Shown piece by piece: positions 18,886 through 27,887 of a stretch of 64,000 bases of DNA. Numbering within the stretch: position 1 is the stretch's first letter; every line of letters begins with the position of its first letter. The stretch is from Brachyspira murdochii DSM 12563. Lineage in GTDB: Bacteria; Spirochaetota; Brachyspiria; Brachyspirales; Brachyspiraceae. The notes beneath the pieces were generated by a model. It was given only the letters and a program-made list of their open reading frames with translations. It was not told the origin of the DNA and made no database searches. Position numbers and translations under genes: made by a program. The stretch is from contig NC_014150.1 of NCBI RefSeq assembly GCF_000092845.1, positions 2,851,510 to 2,915,509 on the forward strand, in the 5' to 3' direction.

Positions 18886-19332
18886 TTATTCCGCTAATGA
18901 ACAGTAAAGTATAGCCCAATATGTGTTTTTAGCATTTTTATATATTCCAATGCCTATGTGAGTATAGTCGGTATCAAGTATAGAAGATGAATCGCTTTGG
19001 TCTTTAATCATAGCTTTGAATATACCGCTTGCTGTTTCATAGCCAGTTCTTATGGATTCTCCGTAATATGCAACTCTTATACCGTTTTCTGCATATATGG
19101 TATGCATTTCGCTTCCGTCTGGTCTTTTTGATTCAAATACTTTTGATATCTCTTCTGCTCTTACTGCTGCTGCATTTTGAAGTTCTTCATTTGTTTGATA
19201 CTCATAAAGTCCAGCCTTTTTTCTTTCGGCATTTATTAATTCAAGTAATTTAGCTGCCTCTTCAGGGTCTTGCGAAAACAAAGGTAAGGCAGATATCATC
19301 ATACATACTAAAATAAATATAGTTTTTTTCAT
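18886..19332 (-). CDS. Exported CAP (SCP/PR1) domain protein
   Basis: A 148-residue protein with a signal peptide (1-20, ending ALPLFSQ) and one CAP domain: LLELINAERKKAGLYEYQTN, then LQNAAAVRAEEISKVFESKR, RPDGSEMHTIYA and DYTHIGIGIYKN, the usual order of CAP motifs. The classic active-site His positions are partly kept. Function in bacteria is generally unknown. A small lipoprotein gene follows 23 bases later on the same strand. Confidence 0.88.
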   Translation of the reverse strand: MKKTIFILVCMMISALPLFSQDPEEAAKLLELINAERKKAGLYEYQTNEELQNAAAVRAEEISKVFESKRPDGSEMHTIYAENGIRVAYYGESIRTGYETASGIFKAMIKDQSDSSSILDTDYTHIGIGIYKNAKNTYWAILYCSLAE

Positions 19333-19419
19333 AGTATAAATCCTAATATAAACTTAATTATAATATATAAAAGCACATTTGTTTATAATAGTAAAAATAT
19401 TTTTATACTTTTTTATTAT

Positions 19420-20367
19420 TTACATTAAATATCCGCCGCTTTTTTCCAAAACTTCTGCATATTTTTTTACACCTGTATTAACATTCATAAAATCTTTATT
19501 ATATCCAGCTGCTCTTAATTTTTTCAAATCTGCCTGAGTATATTTTTGGTATTTACCTTTTAATGCTTGAGGAAATCCTATATATTCTATTTCAGAAGAT
19601 TTGTAAATCTCTCTCAAAGCCTTCGCTATTTCTACAAAACTTTCTGCATTTCCAGTACCGCAGTTAAATATACCGGATTTATTTTCATTTTCAAAAAAGA
19701 AATTATTAACTGCTGCTACATCATCAATATGTATAAAATCTCTTAAAAAGTTTTCACTTCCTTCAAATATTTTCATTTTTTCTCCGGCTTTTATTTGATT
19801 GAACAAGTGAAAAGCAACAGAAGCCATTCTTCCTTTATGATTTTCCTGCGGACCGTAAACATTAAAATATCTAAGTCCCACTACCTGACTTTGAACTTTA
19901 TTTTCTTTGAATAATTTATTTAAATATCTGTCAAACTGATATTTTGAAAAAGCATAAACATTTAAAGGATATTCATTTTTTTCATTCTCTTCAAAGCCGT
20001 TATCTCCGTTTCCATATACTGAAGCACTTGAAGCATAAAAAAGTCTTATTTTTTTATCCAAACATACATGTAAAATATTTTTAGTATATTCATAATTATT
20101 TTTCATCATATATTTACCGTCTGTCTCCATAGTATCAGAACAAGCACCCTGATGAAATATTGCTTCTATTTTATTATTATTTACAAAAGAGGCTGCATCA
20201 AAATCCTCTTTATCCATATAATCTTTAAACTTAATCCTATTTAAATTTTTGTGTTTTGAGGCATTTTTAAGATTATCTACTATTAATATATCATCAATGC
20301 CCAAATTGTTTAATCCTCTTACAATATTAGAGCCTATAAATCCAGCTCCTCCTGTTACTATAATCAT
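19420..20367 (-). CDS. hldD: ADP-L-glycero-D-manno-heptose 6-epimerase
   Basis: A 315-residue short-chain dehydrogenase-type epimerase. The NADP-binding TGGAGFIGSNIVRGLNNLG (5-23) and the catalytic ASSASVYG with YAFSKYQFDRYL motifs are present, and the F-x-D-Y-M-D element (FKDYMDKEDF) and GLRYFNVYGPQE are HldD-like. It makes the ADP-heptose used in lipopolysaccharide or lipooligosaccharide cores. The adenylyltransferase gene lies 22 bases upstream, giving a two-gene heptose unit. Confidence 0.92.
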   Translation of the reverse strand: MIIVTGGAGFIGSNIVRGLNNLGIDDILIVDNLKNASKHKNLNRIKFKDYMDKEDFDAASFVNNNKIEAIFHQGACSDTMETDGKYMMKNNYEYTKNILHVCLDKKIRLFYASSASVYGNGDNGFEENEKNEYPLNVYAFSKYQFDRYLNKLFKENKVQSQVVGLRYFNVYGPQENHKGRMASVAFHLFNQIKAGEKMKIFEGSENFLRDFIHIDDVAAVNNFFFENENKSGIFNCGTGNAESFVEIAKALREIYKSSEIEYIGFPQALKGKYQKYTQADLKKLRAAGYNKDFMNVNTGVKKYAEVLEKSGGYLM

Positions 20368-20389
20368 ATTAATAACTCCTAATTTTATT

Positions 20390-20860
20390 TTAGCTGTTAA
20401 TTTTTTTTATAATATTTGTAGTAGAATATCCATCTACAAAGTCTATAAGCACAGTTTCCTTAGAAAACTCTCTTCCAACAACATCTTCTATTTTATAGTC
20501 GCCGCCCTTTACTAATATATCCGGCTTTACTATTTTTATGAGTTCAAGCGGTGTATCTTCATCAAATATCGATATATAATTAATACATTCCAAAGCAGAT
20601 AAAACAATAGCTCTGTCTGTTTCATTGTTGATTGGTCTGTCATTACCTTTTAAGCGTTTAACGGAATTATCACTATTAAGTCCAAGTACGAGCAAATCTC
20701 CAAGTTCTCTTGCTTTTTGCAGATATTGAACATGTCCGCGATGAAGTATATCAAAACAGCCGTTTGTAAATACTATTTTTTTATTTTCTTTTCTATATTC
20801 TGATAATACATTATTTAACATTCTTCTTTCTATAAGTTTGTTATTCATATTTGTTTCCAA
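20390..20860 (-). CDS. rfaE2: D-glycero-beta-D-manno-heptose 1-phosphate adenylyltransferase
   Basis: A 156-residue nucleotidyltransferase of the cytidylyltransferase-like fold: VFTNGCFDILHRGHVQYL (with HRGH as the HxGH motif, about 30-47), then GLNSDNSVKRLKG, and a C-terminal ETVLIDFVDGYSTTNIIKKI. It corresponds to the second half of E. coli HldE as a separate protein. It produces ADP-heptose for the neighbouring HldD. The kinase half (HldA) is not in the window. Confidence 0.92.
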   Translation of the reverse strand: METNMNNKLIERRMLNNVLSEYRKENKKIVFTNGCFDILHRGHVQYLQKARELGDLLVLGLNSDNSVKRLKGNDRPINNETDRAIVLSALECINYISIFDEDTPLELIKIVKPDILVKGGDYKIEDVVGREFSKETVLIDFVDGYSTTNIIKKINS

Positions 20861-20934
20861 GTATAAAATTTATTCAATTATAGCATAGAACATATTAATA
20901 ACAACAATATAATATTGATGCTTCATGTTAAAAA

Positions 20935-21924
20935 TTATTTTTTTTCGCTGCCTCTTAAATTAAATTGTGCAGAATAATTATATATCTGTTTTGGAGTATT
21001 GAGACTTTTTTGTTCTAACAGTACATTTGTAGCATTAACTCCTATATCAAAAGCTGGAAATACAACTTCTGATATGTTATCATTTTCATAATATAATGAT
21101 GGGTAAAGATTTACTAATTTATCGAAAGTAATTATTGATACATCATTTGGTATCGATAATTTTAATTCTCTTAGAGCTTTTAATATTCCTATTGCTAATA
21201 TTTGATTTGCAGCCAAGATAGAATCAAATTCAACTTTTTCTTTTACTAAAGTTTTTATCATATCATATCCGCTGTAGCTGTTATTAAAGTCTCCGTAATA
21301 AACTCTATTAACGCCATTATCTAAATGATGATTTTTTATACTTTCCAAAAATCCTTCTTTTCTTTCTTGGGCATTACTGAGATTCAAACTTCCAGTTATT
21401 ATGATGGGATTTCTAGCTCCGCCTTCTATTAATAGGTCAGCTGCTTTTTTTGCAGCACTGAAGTTATTAGATAAATTTTTTATATATATATCTTCAAATT
21501 CTAAATTTCTATCAACCAATGATATGATATTAGTATTTTTATTATAAGGCAGTCTATCTCTTTTATCTGAAGCAGGAACCCATATTACACCTATCCCTTT
21601 ATCTTCTTCTATACGGGAAAAAATTTTTGTTTCTTCTTCTATTGATTCATTAGTTAAATATATTTCAAAAGGTATATTATTTTTTTGAACTACCGAAACT
21701 ATTCCGTTAAACAGATCCAAATAAAAAGTATTGCTCAAATCGGGAATGACTAATATTACTCTTTTTACACATTTTATACTAAAGCATTTATCCATGCCGT
21801 TATTTTTTAATATATTATTAACTTTATTTCTTGTAGATTCTTTTACAGAATTTGGGTCTTTTAGCATTCTAGAGATAGTGGCAGGAGAAATTCCGCTTAT
21901 CCTAGATAGTTCTCTTATTTTCAA
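20935..21924 (-). CDS. LacI-family transcriptional regulator
   Basis: A 329-residue repressor. Residues 1-45 form the LacI helix-turn-helix (KIRELSRISGISPATISRML, then KESTRNKVNNIL), and the rest is a periplasmic-binding-protein-like sensor domain with KRVILVIPDLSNTFY and DVSIITFDKL. The ligand is probably a sugar or nucleoside but cannot be named. No transport or catabolic gene adjoins it, so the regulon must be elsewhere or limited to itself. Confidence 0.9.
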   Translation of the reverse strand: MKIRELSRISGISPATISRMLKDPNSVKESTRNKVNNILKNNGMDKCFSIKCVKRVILVIPDLSNTFYLDLFNGIVSVVQKNNIPFEIYLTNESIEEETKIFSRIEEDKGIGVIWVPASDKRDRLPYNKNTNIISLVDRNLEFEDIYIKNLSNNFSAAKKAADLLIEGGARNPIIITGSLNLSNAQERKEGFLESIKNHHLDNGVNRVYYGDFNNSYSGYDMIKTLVKEKVEFDSILAANQILAIGILKALRELKLSIPNDVSIITFDKLVNLYPSLYYENDNISEVVFPAFDIGVNATNVLLEQKSLNTPKQIYNYSAQFNLRGSEKK

Positions 21925-22139
21925 TTTTATATTTCCTCAAAATTATTTACAAATGTAGTATTTGATGATAAATACCAAAAATATATTATAATATTAGATA
22001 AAAAAAATCAATCTATATTATTAGATAAAAAATTAATCAATATTAAAAATATTATACTTGTTTTTTACACTATATCAATAAATATTTATACTGTTTCATT
22101 TTTTATTATTTTATGATACCTATTTTCAATATAGTTTTG

Positions 22140-22330
22140 CATCTCTTACTTCAGTATTCCCATACGCCTCATAAAACGCCCCCCTAACGCGACCGAAGGA
22201 AGTACCTTTAGGTATGCGGCTGATTACTACTCGCCTAGCTAACGCACTCCCTACGGTCGGGGGCAATCCGCACGGTATTGCAAAACGTTATCAAACGCCC
22301 CCTATACGTGCGGCTGATTACCAAATATTA
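22140..22330. repeat. GC-rich intergenic island with internal direct repeats
   Basis: In the 448-base gap between the LacI and PIN genes, about 190 bases are far richer in G and C than their surroundings. AAACGCCCCC occurs twice (near 22176 and 22293), the unit TGCGGCTGATTAC occurs near 22216 and 22305, and CGACCGAAGG and CCTACGGTCGG are near-inverse. No ORF or RNA family is recognised. The rest of the gap (21925-22139) is plain AT-rich sequence. Confidence 0.5.
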
Positions 22331-22372
22331 AATATAATCTATAAAACAAAAACTTTATAATTTAAAATATTA

Positions 22373-22960
22373 TCATAAAGGAAGTACATCTTCAATTCCA
22401 AGATTTATTTTTGCATCCTTAAATGAGTAAATCTTTAAATTATTAGTTTTATATTTTTTCATATTTTTATCTTCTGTTAGTAACCAAAATTCAGAATATT
22501 TATCATTATTATAAATATTATTAGCATAGGCAGATGCTTGGGCTACTATTAAAGCATCAATTTTATGTTTATATTTTTTTGATTTACATACATCTTTTTT
22601 ATTATCACATTGACATTCTATTAAGAAGCTAGTATTTTTATATAGGTTTCTGTATTCTGTAATAGAGTCTTCATTAAGATCTATAATTTCAACTTTATCA
22701 ATACCAAAAAAATATTTAAAGAAGTTAAAAATTTTTTTTAATACTAAATTACTATCTTTGTTATCTTTGGCTTCAGGGATATTTATATTCAATGATAATT
22801 CATGCATTACTAGTGAAGATATTACAAAAACATCTATTTTATTTTTTATAAGCTCAAAACTATTATACCATTCTTTTTCACTCTCATTTAACTCACTTTC
22901 TTTTTCTAATAAAAAAGATAATGCACATGTATCTAATACGCAGCAAATTTTATTATTCAT
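22373..22960 (-). CDS. PIN-domain protein (probable RNase)
   Basis: A 195-residue protein with the PIN acidic set in order: VLDTCALSFLL (Asp10), MHELSLN (Glu54), IDALIVAQA (Asp135) and LLTEDKNMKKY (Asp164). PIN domains are metal-dependent RNases, usually toxins of VapBC-type pairs or parts of defence loci. A CxC-Cys-rich loop (ECQCDNKKDVCK, 115-126) is unusual. Its start overlaps the end of the preceding 239-residue gene by 8 bases, so the two are translationally coupled and the upstream protein may be its partner. Confidence 0.72.
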   Translation of the reverse strand: MNNKICCVLDTCALSFLLEKESELNESEKEWYNSFELIKNKIDVFVISSLVMHELSLNINIPEAKDNKDSNLVLKKIFNFFKYFFGIDKVEIIDLNEDSITEYRNLYKNTSFLIECQCDNKKDVCKSKKYKHKIDALIVAQASAYANNIYNNDKYSEFWLLTEDKNMKKYKTNNLKIYSFKDAKINLGIEDVLPL

Positions 22961-23654
22961 CTTTATGCCTCATATCTAAAATTCTTTCTGTCAAATTACT
23001 GAAATCTAACTCTTTAATTAGCTCTTGAAATTCTTTATAAACTTTTGTATTATCTATTTTTTCAATAGGTTCTAATTTAAATATTTCTATTCCTTCAGTA
23101 ATTGTTCCATCAGTACCTTTTTTTACTTTGGCATAAATTTTAACATCTTCATATAAATAAATACCCCATTTTTTAGCAATTTTTTTATCTTTAATTGGAA
23201 ATTTTACTGTTTGATTATTTATAAGAATATGAATATTAATATTAGGAATTTTACCGCCAACATCTGTAATATGCCCCACAAAATAACCAACATAATTATA
23301 TATAATATCATCGTATATATAATTATTTTTTACAGATTCAAGTAATACATCATTTTCTTCTATGTCTATTTTATCTATACCGTACCTTTCATTAGGGAAG
23401 AACTTAGTATTTAATACATCTTTTATTTTATTAATCCAATTTTCAGATTTTTTATTACTATCTTCTATAAATTCTCCCATATCTAATGAAATAAGCAGAG
23501 AGCCAGATTTTATATTATTAAGTTTAAAATTTTTATCAATTTTTCTTATTGTTTTCACAAAATTTTTAATAACAGAAATAGCATCTTCTGGCTTCATATC
23601 ATTAAGATTGATATTATTTCCTTGTAATTTAAAAGTAATAACTTTATTCTCCAT
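22953..23654 (-). CDS. Unrecognised protein coupled to the PIN gene
   Basis: The likely start is the ATG at 23654 (MENKVITFKLQG), giving 233 residues; a reading from 23672 adds six residues without a better ribosome site. I do not recognise it. The opening beta-rich stretch (ITFKLQGNNINLNDMKPEDA and IKSGSLLISLDMGEF) and a later beta-rich half suggest a small alpha/beta domain plus a barrel-like domain. No membrane segment is seen. It lies between the Eco57I-like enzyme (81 bases after that stop) and the PIN gene (8-base overlap), so it may be an antitoxin or specificity partner; this is inference from position. Confidence 0.6.
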   Translation of the reverse strand: MENKVITFKLQGNNINLNDMKPEDAISVIKNFVKTIRKIDKNFKLNNIKSGSLLISLDMGEFIEDSNKKSENWINKIKDVLNTKFFPNERYGIDKIDIEENDVLLESVKNNYIYDDIIYNYVGYFVGHITDVGGKIPNINIHILINNQTVKFPIKDKKIAKKWGIYLYEDVKIYAKVKKGTDGTITEGIEIFKLEPIEKIDNTKVYKEFQELIKELDFSNLTERILDMRHKDE

Positions 23655-23752
23655 ATAAAATATATTAATCAATAATAATAAAAAGTCAAATATTTTTTAT
23701 CTTATTTTGAGTCAAAAAAGAACAAGTAAAAGTTTGCCGTCTTTCCAAAGAA

Positions 23753-26700
23753 CTAACCCTCCACAACCTTAACCTCTTCATCACTCAACCCATAGAGCGA
23801 ATAAACAATCTCGTCAATTTGCTTTTCTAAAGCGGTAGTATCTTTATCTTGCTTTTTTAGTATTATAATCTGATCAACGAGTTTTGTTATATTATTTTTA
23901 GTCTTAGAGTCGGCTTCTGGGATAGGAATATTTGCAAAAAATATTGCAGATAATTCTCTAGTACCACCCTGTAACTCTGGACAATTCCACCTTATCCAAA
24001 AATGAGATACTTTAGAATTTAAAATACCCGTTAAATATTTTAAATTATTTTTATTGTTTTTGTTATCAATTATAAAAAAACACTTTTGATTAACATAAAA
24101 ATTATTTTCATCATATATGAACGGTAAATATTTTGTCATATTAGGATATATTATTTTATTATTTTCAAAATCTTTATAATAAGATATAGTATCTTGAGTT
24201 TCAAACCACTTGTTATTAGTTTTTTTACGGCAGCCTTTTTCTCCGCTTTGTTCTAATCTTTTACCAAAACTTTCTAAATATTTTTTTATAGCTTTATATT
24301 TATCTATATTTAGTTTTAAAGCAGGAAAAGTGCATATAAGGTATAAATTATTAAAATCGTATGAATACCTTTTAATATCACGCCCCCTAAGTAAAGGTTT
24401 TATTAATTCTGCACTCTTTTTATCCTCTTTAATAAGCCTATCTTTAGTTTCCTCATCTATGATAAACGCCTCATTATAACCAGTCTTGATACCATAATTA
24501 ATTTTTATATCCCAGTCCTTCAAAGCCTTGTGCCTGCTAATCTTGTTAAAAATGCTCCTCTCCAAGCCGCTCATTATCACCCATTCTCTGCCAGCCTCAC
24601 TGACCACAGCGTCAAACTCGGCACTTGCAATCTCTTTCAAACTGCCAGAATAGGTAACCCCTTCAAAACTACGCTCGCCCCGAGTATGTTTTTCTTTAGT
24701 TTTAGAATAAAAAATTATGTTAACATCCACCGTAGCACTTTCAAACCTGCCAGCCCCCAAATCTATGATACGAAACACATCGGCATTCTTATAAAAATAT
24801 TCCCTAGTACTAGCTCCATAACCTGCACGCATCCACTTATTAGAAGTTATCAAACTAGCCACCCCGTCATCGCTGAGAAGTCCCAAGCATTTTTCATAAA
24901 ACAGCTGATATATGTCCCCAGTCGATTTAAAACTCTCATAACCAGCATTCTGATACATCTCTTTTAATCCCTTAGCCATACCCTGAAGCTGTATATAAGG
25001 CGGATTTCCTATCACAATGTCAAAATCCCTATCAATACCAAACTGCACCAAAGGCGAAAAGAACTCTGCCGATTTATTGTCAAACGGACACCAAGACAAA
25101 ATTTTCGCTTTTATACTCTCATCTATAAAAGCAGAATTTTTTACAAACTCCCGAAACTCTTCAAATTTTATTTTTACCCTCTCTTTTTCTTCCAAAGACG
25201 AAGCCACATAAAACATTTCAGATATATTTTTCATCATTGTTTTTATGCCCTCTAATACGCTGTACTCAAAAGTTCCTTTCTTTATATTAAAATCCACCCC
25301 TATTAACGCATTGGTGCAAAGAAATTGAAACTCCAAATTCGGCAAAGTTCTAATACCCAAATTATGCTCTTTTTTCTCTTTTTTCTCATCAACTACCAAA
25401 GATAAAAACGCCCTCAATTTACTAACTTCAATCGCTATAGGCTGTATATCTACCCCATGTATCATACTCTGAAGTATATCAAGTTTATACGCATAGCTGA
25501 ATTTCTTTGCATCATACAATTTTTTAAACTCAGCCTTAGCCCCAGAAGGCAGCTTATCAATAACATAATTTTTATAATATTCATGATTAGGGTCTAGCTT
25601 ATCAATCACATTAAAAACCCTCTGTAGTATCCCCAAAGGAAAGGCACCGCTTCCGCAGGCAGGGTCTAATATTATCATGTCATGTATATTCTTCAAAATA
25701 CCCTTTCGCTCTTCGTCTGTATATTTTACGCTCTCATCAACATCAAAAATCCTGTCAATCTTGTTTTTCTCCATATCGGGCATTTTCTTATACAGATAAA
25801 GTTTTATAGCCTCCATTACCATATAGTCCACAATCTCACGAGGCGTATAAAATGATCCCGTCTCCTTCCTAGCACTCTCTTTTGTCTCTGGGTTTATCTC
25901 CGCAAGCAGATTTTCAAAAATACGTCCCAGCATCTCTGGGTCTATGCTTATCTCCACATCAAAAGGGGCACTCTCATCAACCGTGAAATTGTACATCTCA
26001 AAAAATTCAAACAACCCCTTTATTATCTCATCATCTATACTCTTTACAGCCTCATCGTCCTCCTTCTTTGAAAATAATCCCCCGTTCAAAAATGGTATAG
26101 CCTTCTCATAATTATATATCACTCTCTCTTTTGAAAATTTACGCTTTTCCATATCCATATTAAGAACATTAAAAAACAAATCCTCAAGCACATCGCTGTA
26201 ATAATTTTTCTTGTATTTAAGATTTTCAAAAACCCCGCTGTTTAATATCTCATTCGGTATCAATTCCTTCTCCCGTAAAAACCAGCAGAAAAGCACACGA
26301 CCCAAAAACCTTAATGCAAACTCTTTAGCCTTGTTTTCGTCCTTATCAAAATATTTTATGATATCATTATGTATCTTCTCAAAATATTCCTTAACCCCTT
26401 TATAAAACTCCTTATTAACACCCTCCACACTGAAAGCATTTTCTATACTCTCAACACTTCCAAAAATATCGCTTGTAATCCTGCTTGCTGGCGTATGTAC
26501 CTTTATTCCCTCCCCAAGCAAAAAAGTATATCTTTTAGGATTACTGTAATCATCTTTCATTATGATAAGACCATTTTCGCCTTTTATACCCATCTTGTCA
26601 TGCTTTACATACGATACCCTATAATTATTTTTATTATCTTCATAAAGTATAAAAAATATACCCTTACCATAACTGCCAGACATTAATATCCTGCTGCAAA

Positions 26701-26983
26701 TCCTAGAAATTTTTACTCTGCTAGCAAGCCTAGTATTTTTTATATATACTTCAAACACCCCGATAACTTCATTTTCATTTATATTCAAATCCCCAATCCA
26801 AATAATTTTATTTAAAAAATCTTTATTCTTTTCTATTATTTCTTCTTCGCCAGCCACAGAGCCATATTCTTCTTTAAAATTCTCTCCAAAATGCTCAGCC
26901 CATTTTTGTTTATTGTAAGGCTCATCAAATTTAAAATTATTATTTTGAGTATTAATATTTTTCACACTATTATTTTTTTTCAT
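23753..26983 (-). CDS. Eco57I-like (type IIG-style) restriction-modification enzyme
   Basis: A 1076-residue protein. The methyltransferase core has LDPACGSGAFPLGI near 437 (motif I) and IGNPPYIQLQG near 657 (motif IV, NPPY, adenine N6). DPEMLGRIFENLL and KETGSFYTPREIVDYMV (about 350-385) are the usual lead-in of Eco57I-like enzymes. The C-terminal third is TaqI-like and ends in a target-recognition-type region. The N-terminal part (VIGVFEVYIKNTRLASR near 80-96) could carry a PD-(D/E)XK-type nuclease, as in type IIG enzymes, but no clear D-ExK is seen. AAGGAA precedes the start. Two further genes follow on the same strand. Confidence 0.8.
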   Translation of the reverse strand: MKKNNSVKNINTQNNNFKFDEPYNKQKWAEHFGENFKEEYGSVAGEEEIIEKNKDFLNKIIWIGDLNINENEVIGVFEVYIKNTRLASRVKISRICSRILMSGSYGKGIFFILYEDNKNNYRVSYVKHDKMGIKGENGLIIMKDDYSNPKRYTFLLGEGIKVHTPASRITSDIFGSVESIENAFSVEGVNKEFYKGVKEYFEKIHNDIIKYFDKDENKAKEFALRFLGRVLFCWFLREKELIPNEILNSGVFENLKYKKNYYSDVLEDLFFNVLNMDMEKRKFSKERVIYNYEKAIPFLNGGLFSKKEDDEAVKSIDDEIIKGLFEFFEMYNFTVDESAPFDVEISIDPEMLGRIFENLLAEINPETKESARKETGSFYTPREIVDYMVMEAIKLYLYKKMPDMEKNKIDRIFDVDESVKYTDEERKGILKNIHDMIILDPACGSGAFPLGILQRVFNVIDKLDPNHEYYKNYVIDKLPSGAKAEFKKLYDAKKFSYAYKLDILQSMIHGVDIQPIAIEVSKLRAFLSLVVDEKKEKKEHNLGIRTLPNLEFQFLCTNALIGVDFNIKKGTFEYSVLEGIKTMMKNISEMFYVASSLEEKERVKIKFEEFREFVKNSAFIDESIKAKILSWCPFDNKSAEFFSPLVQFGIDRDFDIVIGNPPYIQLQGMAKGLKEMYQNAGYESFKSTGDIYQLFYEKCLGLLSDDGVASLITSNKWMRAGYGASTREYFYKNADVFRIIDLGAGRFESATVDVNIIFYSKTKEKHTRGERSFEGVTYSGSLKEIASAEFDAVVSEAGREWVIMSGLERSIFNKISRHKALKDWDIKINYGIKTGYNEAFIIDEETKDRLIKEDKKSAELIKPLLRGRDIKRYSYDFNNLYLICTFPALKLNIDKYKAIKKYLESFGKRLEQSGEKGCRKKTNNKWFETQDTISYYKDFENNKIIYPNMTKYLPFIYDENNFYVNQKCFFIIDNKNNKNNLKYLTGILNSKVSHFWIRWNCPELQGGTRELSAIFFANIPIPEADSKTKNNITKLVDQIIILKKQDKDTTALEKQIDEIVYSLYGLSDEEVKVVEG

Positions 26984-27065
26984 AAATACGTATTCCTTAA
27001 AAAGAAATTAAATATTAATCTAATAATATATTAAATCATCATAAAAATAAACAATATTTTATATA

Positions 27066-27299
27066 AGACTTGTTTCAAAAGTACTTGACAAGATTATGTA
27101 TAAAATTTTATAATTTATCAATTATAAAATTAATGTTTTAAATGTTGTATAATTTATTATTTAAGTATATAAATATGCAGTCTTTTTGCTTCTTTGGGTC
27201 ACCAAAAGAAGTGGGGTTTGGGGCAAAGCCCCAACTATAATTAAAAAATATTAAATAAAAATTTATAAATATTAATAAATTTAGTTTTGAAACAAGTCT
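27066..27299. repeat. Intergenic element R1, copy B, with terminal inverted repeats
   Basis: A 234-base element bounded by AGACTTGTTTCAAAA and TTTTGAAACAAGTCT, a perfect 15-base inverted pair. The core runs ATATGCAGTCTTTTTGCTTC, then a TTTGGGTCACCAAAAGAAG palindrome and a GGGGTTTGGGGC / GCCCC hairpin. The left half aligns with copy A at 13798 over most of its length. It lies between the Eco57I-like gene and the Sao operon promoter. No gene is seen in it. Confidence 0.75.
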
Positions 27300-27355
27300 A
27301 TAGTTTTAATGTATTAAAAATGTTTTATTTACAAACAAAAAGTAATAATATTTAA

Positions 27356-27383
27356 TTGACTTTACTATAATTTGTGTTAATAT
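27356..27383 (+). promoter_or_regulatory. Probable promoter of the Sao operon
   Basis: TTGACT at 27356-27361, a 16-base spacer and TAATAT at 27378-27383. The first gene starts at 27614, leaving a leader of about 220 bases. Confidence 0.45.
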
Positions 27384-27421
27384 ACACATATCACTTACAG
27401 GGTATAATTAATATGTGTATA
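27381..27421. promoter_or_regulatory. Inverted repeat over the Sao promoter (candidate operator)
   Basis: TATACACATAT at 27381-27391 and ATATGTGTATA at 27411-27421 are perfect 11-base inverted arms separated by 19 bases. The left arm overlaps the -10 and likely start point. There is no T run, so it is not a terminator. It could be a repressor site or the base of a leader-RNA hairpin. The rest of the leader (27422-27600) shows only a short GC-rich patch near 27460-27500. Confidence 0.4.
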
Positions 27422-27613
27422 ATTAATAATTTAAAGCTAACTTTATTTAATAATCAGTACGCTTTCCCCGAGACACACTCTCTATAATATACCGTGCGTA
27501 TATTCTAAAAATCATATCTAACAATAATAATCAAATTACATTATTTTAAAGAAATTTTTATATTATTTTTATTTTAGAAATTAAGTTTTATTAATATTTT
27601 ATAAGGATTTTTT

Positions 27614-27877
27614 ATGTCTAAAGTATTAGTTGAATTTATTAATACCTGCCCAACCTGCGACGGCTACTCATCATTTTTAAACGAATTGCAAAAACAGTAT
27701 AATGACCAAATAGAAGTAAAACTCTATTATGCAGGTAAAGATTTTGATTATTTAGAAAAATACGGAATGATAGACAGAGGTACATTAATTATAAACGGAA
27801 AAGACAGATACGATGTCTTAAGCAAAAAATTAATAGAAAAAGAAATTAAAAAGGCACTGGAAGTACAAAACGCTTAA
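27614..27877 (+). CDS. saoT: Thioredoxin-like protein SaoT (Cys form)
   Basis: An 87-residue thioredoxin-fold protein with the redox pair TCPTCDGY (Cys12 and Cys15). Small thioredoxin-like proteins of this type, some with selenocysteine at this site, head Sao operons in anaerobes; that knowledge and the naming are from memory of NCBIfam families. Here both positions are cysteine. It probably supplies or receives thiols for the organometal lyase at the operon's end. AAGGA lies before the ATG, and the permease follows 10 bases later. Confidence 0.75.
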   Translation: MSKVLVEFINTCPTCDGYSSFLNELQKQYNDQIEVKLYYAGKDFDYLEKYGMIDRGTLIINGKDRYDVLSKKLIEKEIKKALEVQNA

Positions 27878-27887
27878 TAAAACTATT

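Noticed and set aside
24210-26686. Several plus-strand ORFs opposite the Eco57I-like gene
   Set aside because: They are antisense shadows; the minus-strand protein has continuous conserved motifs.
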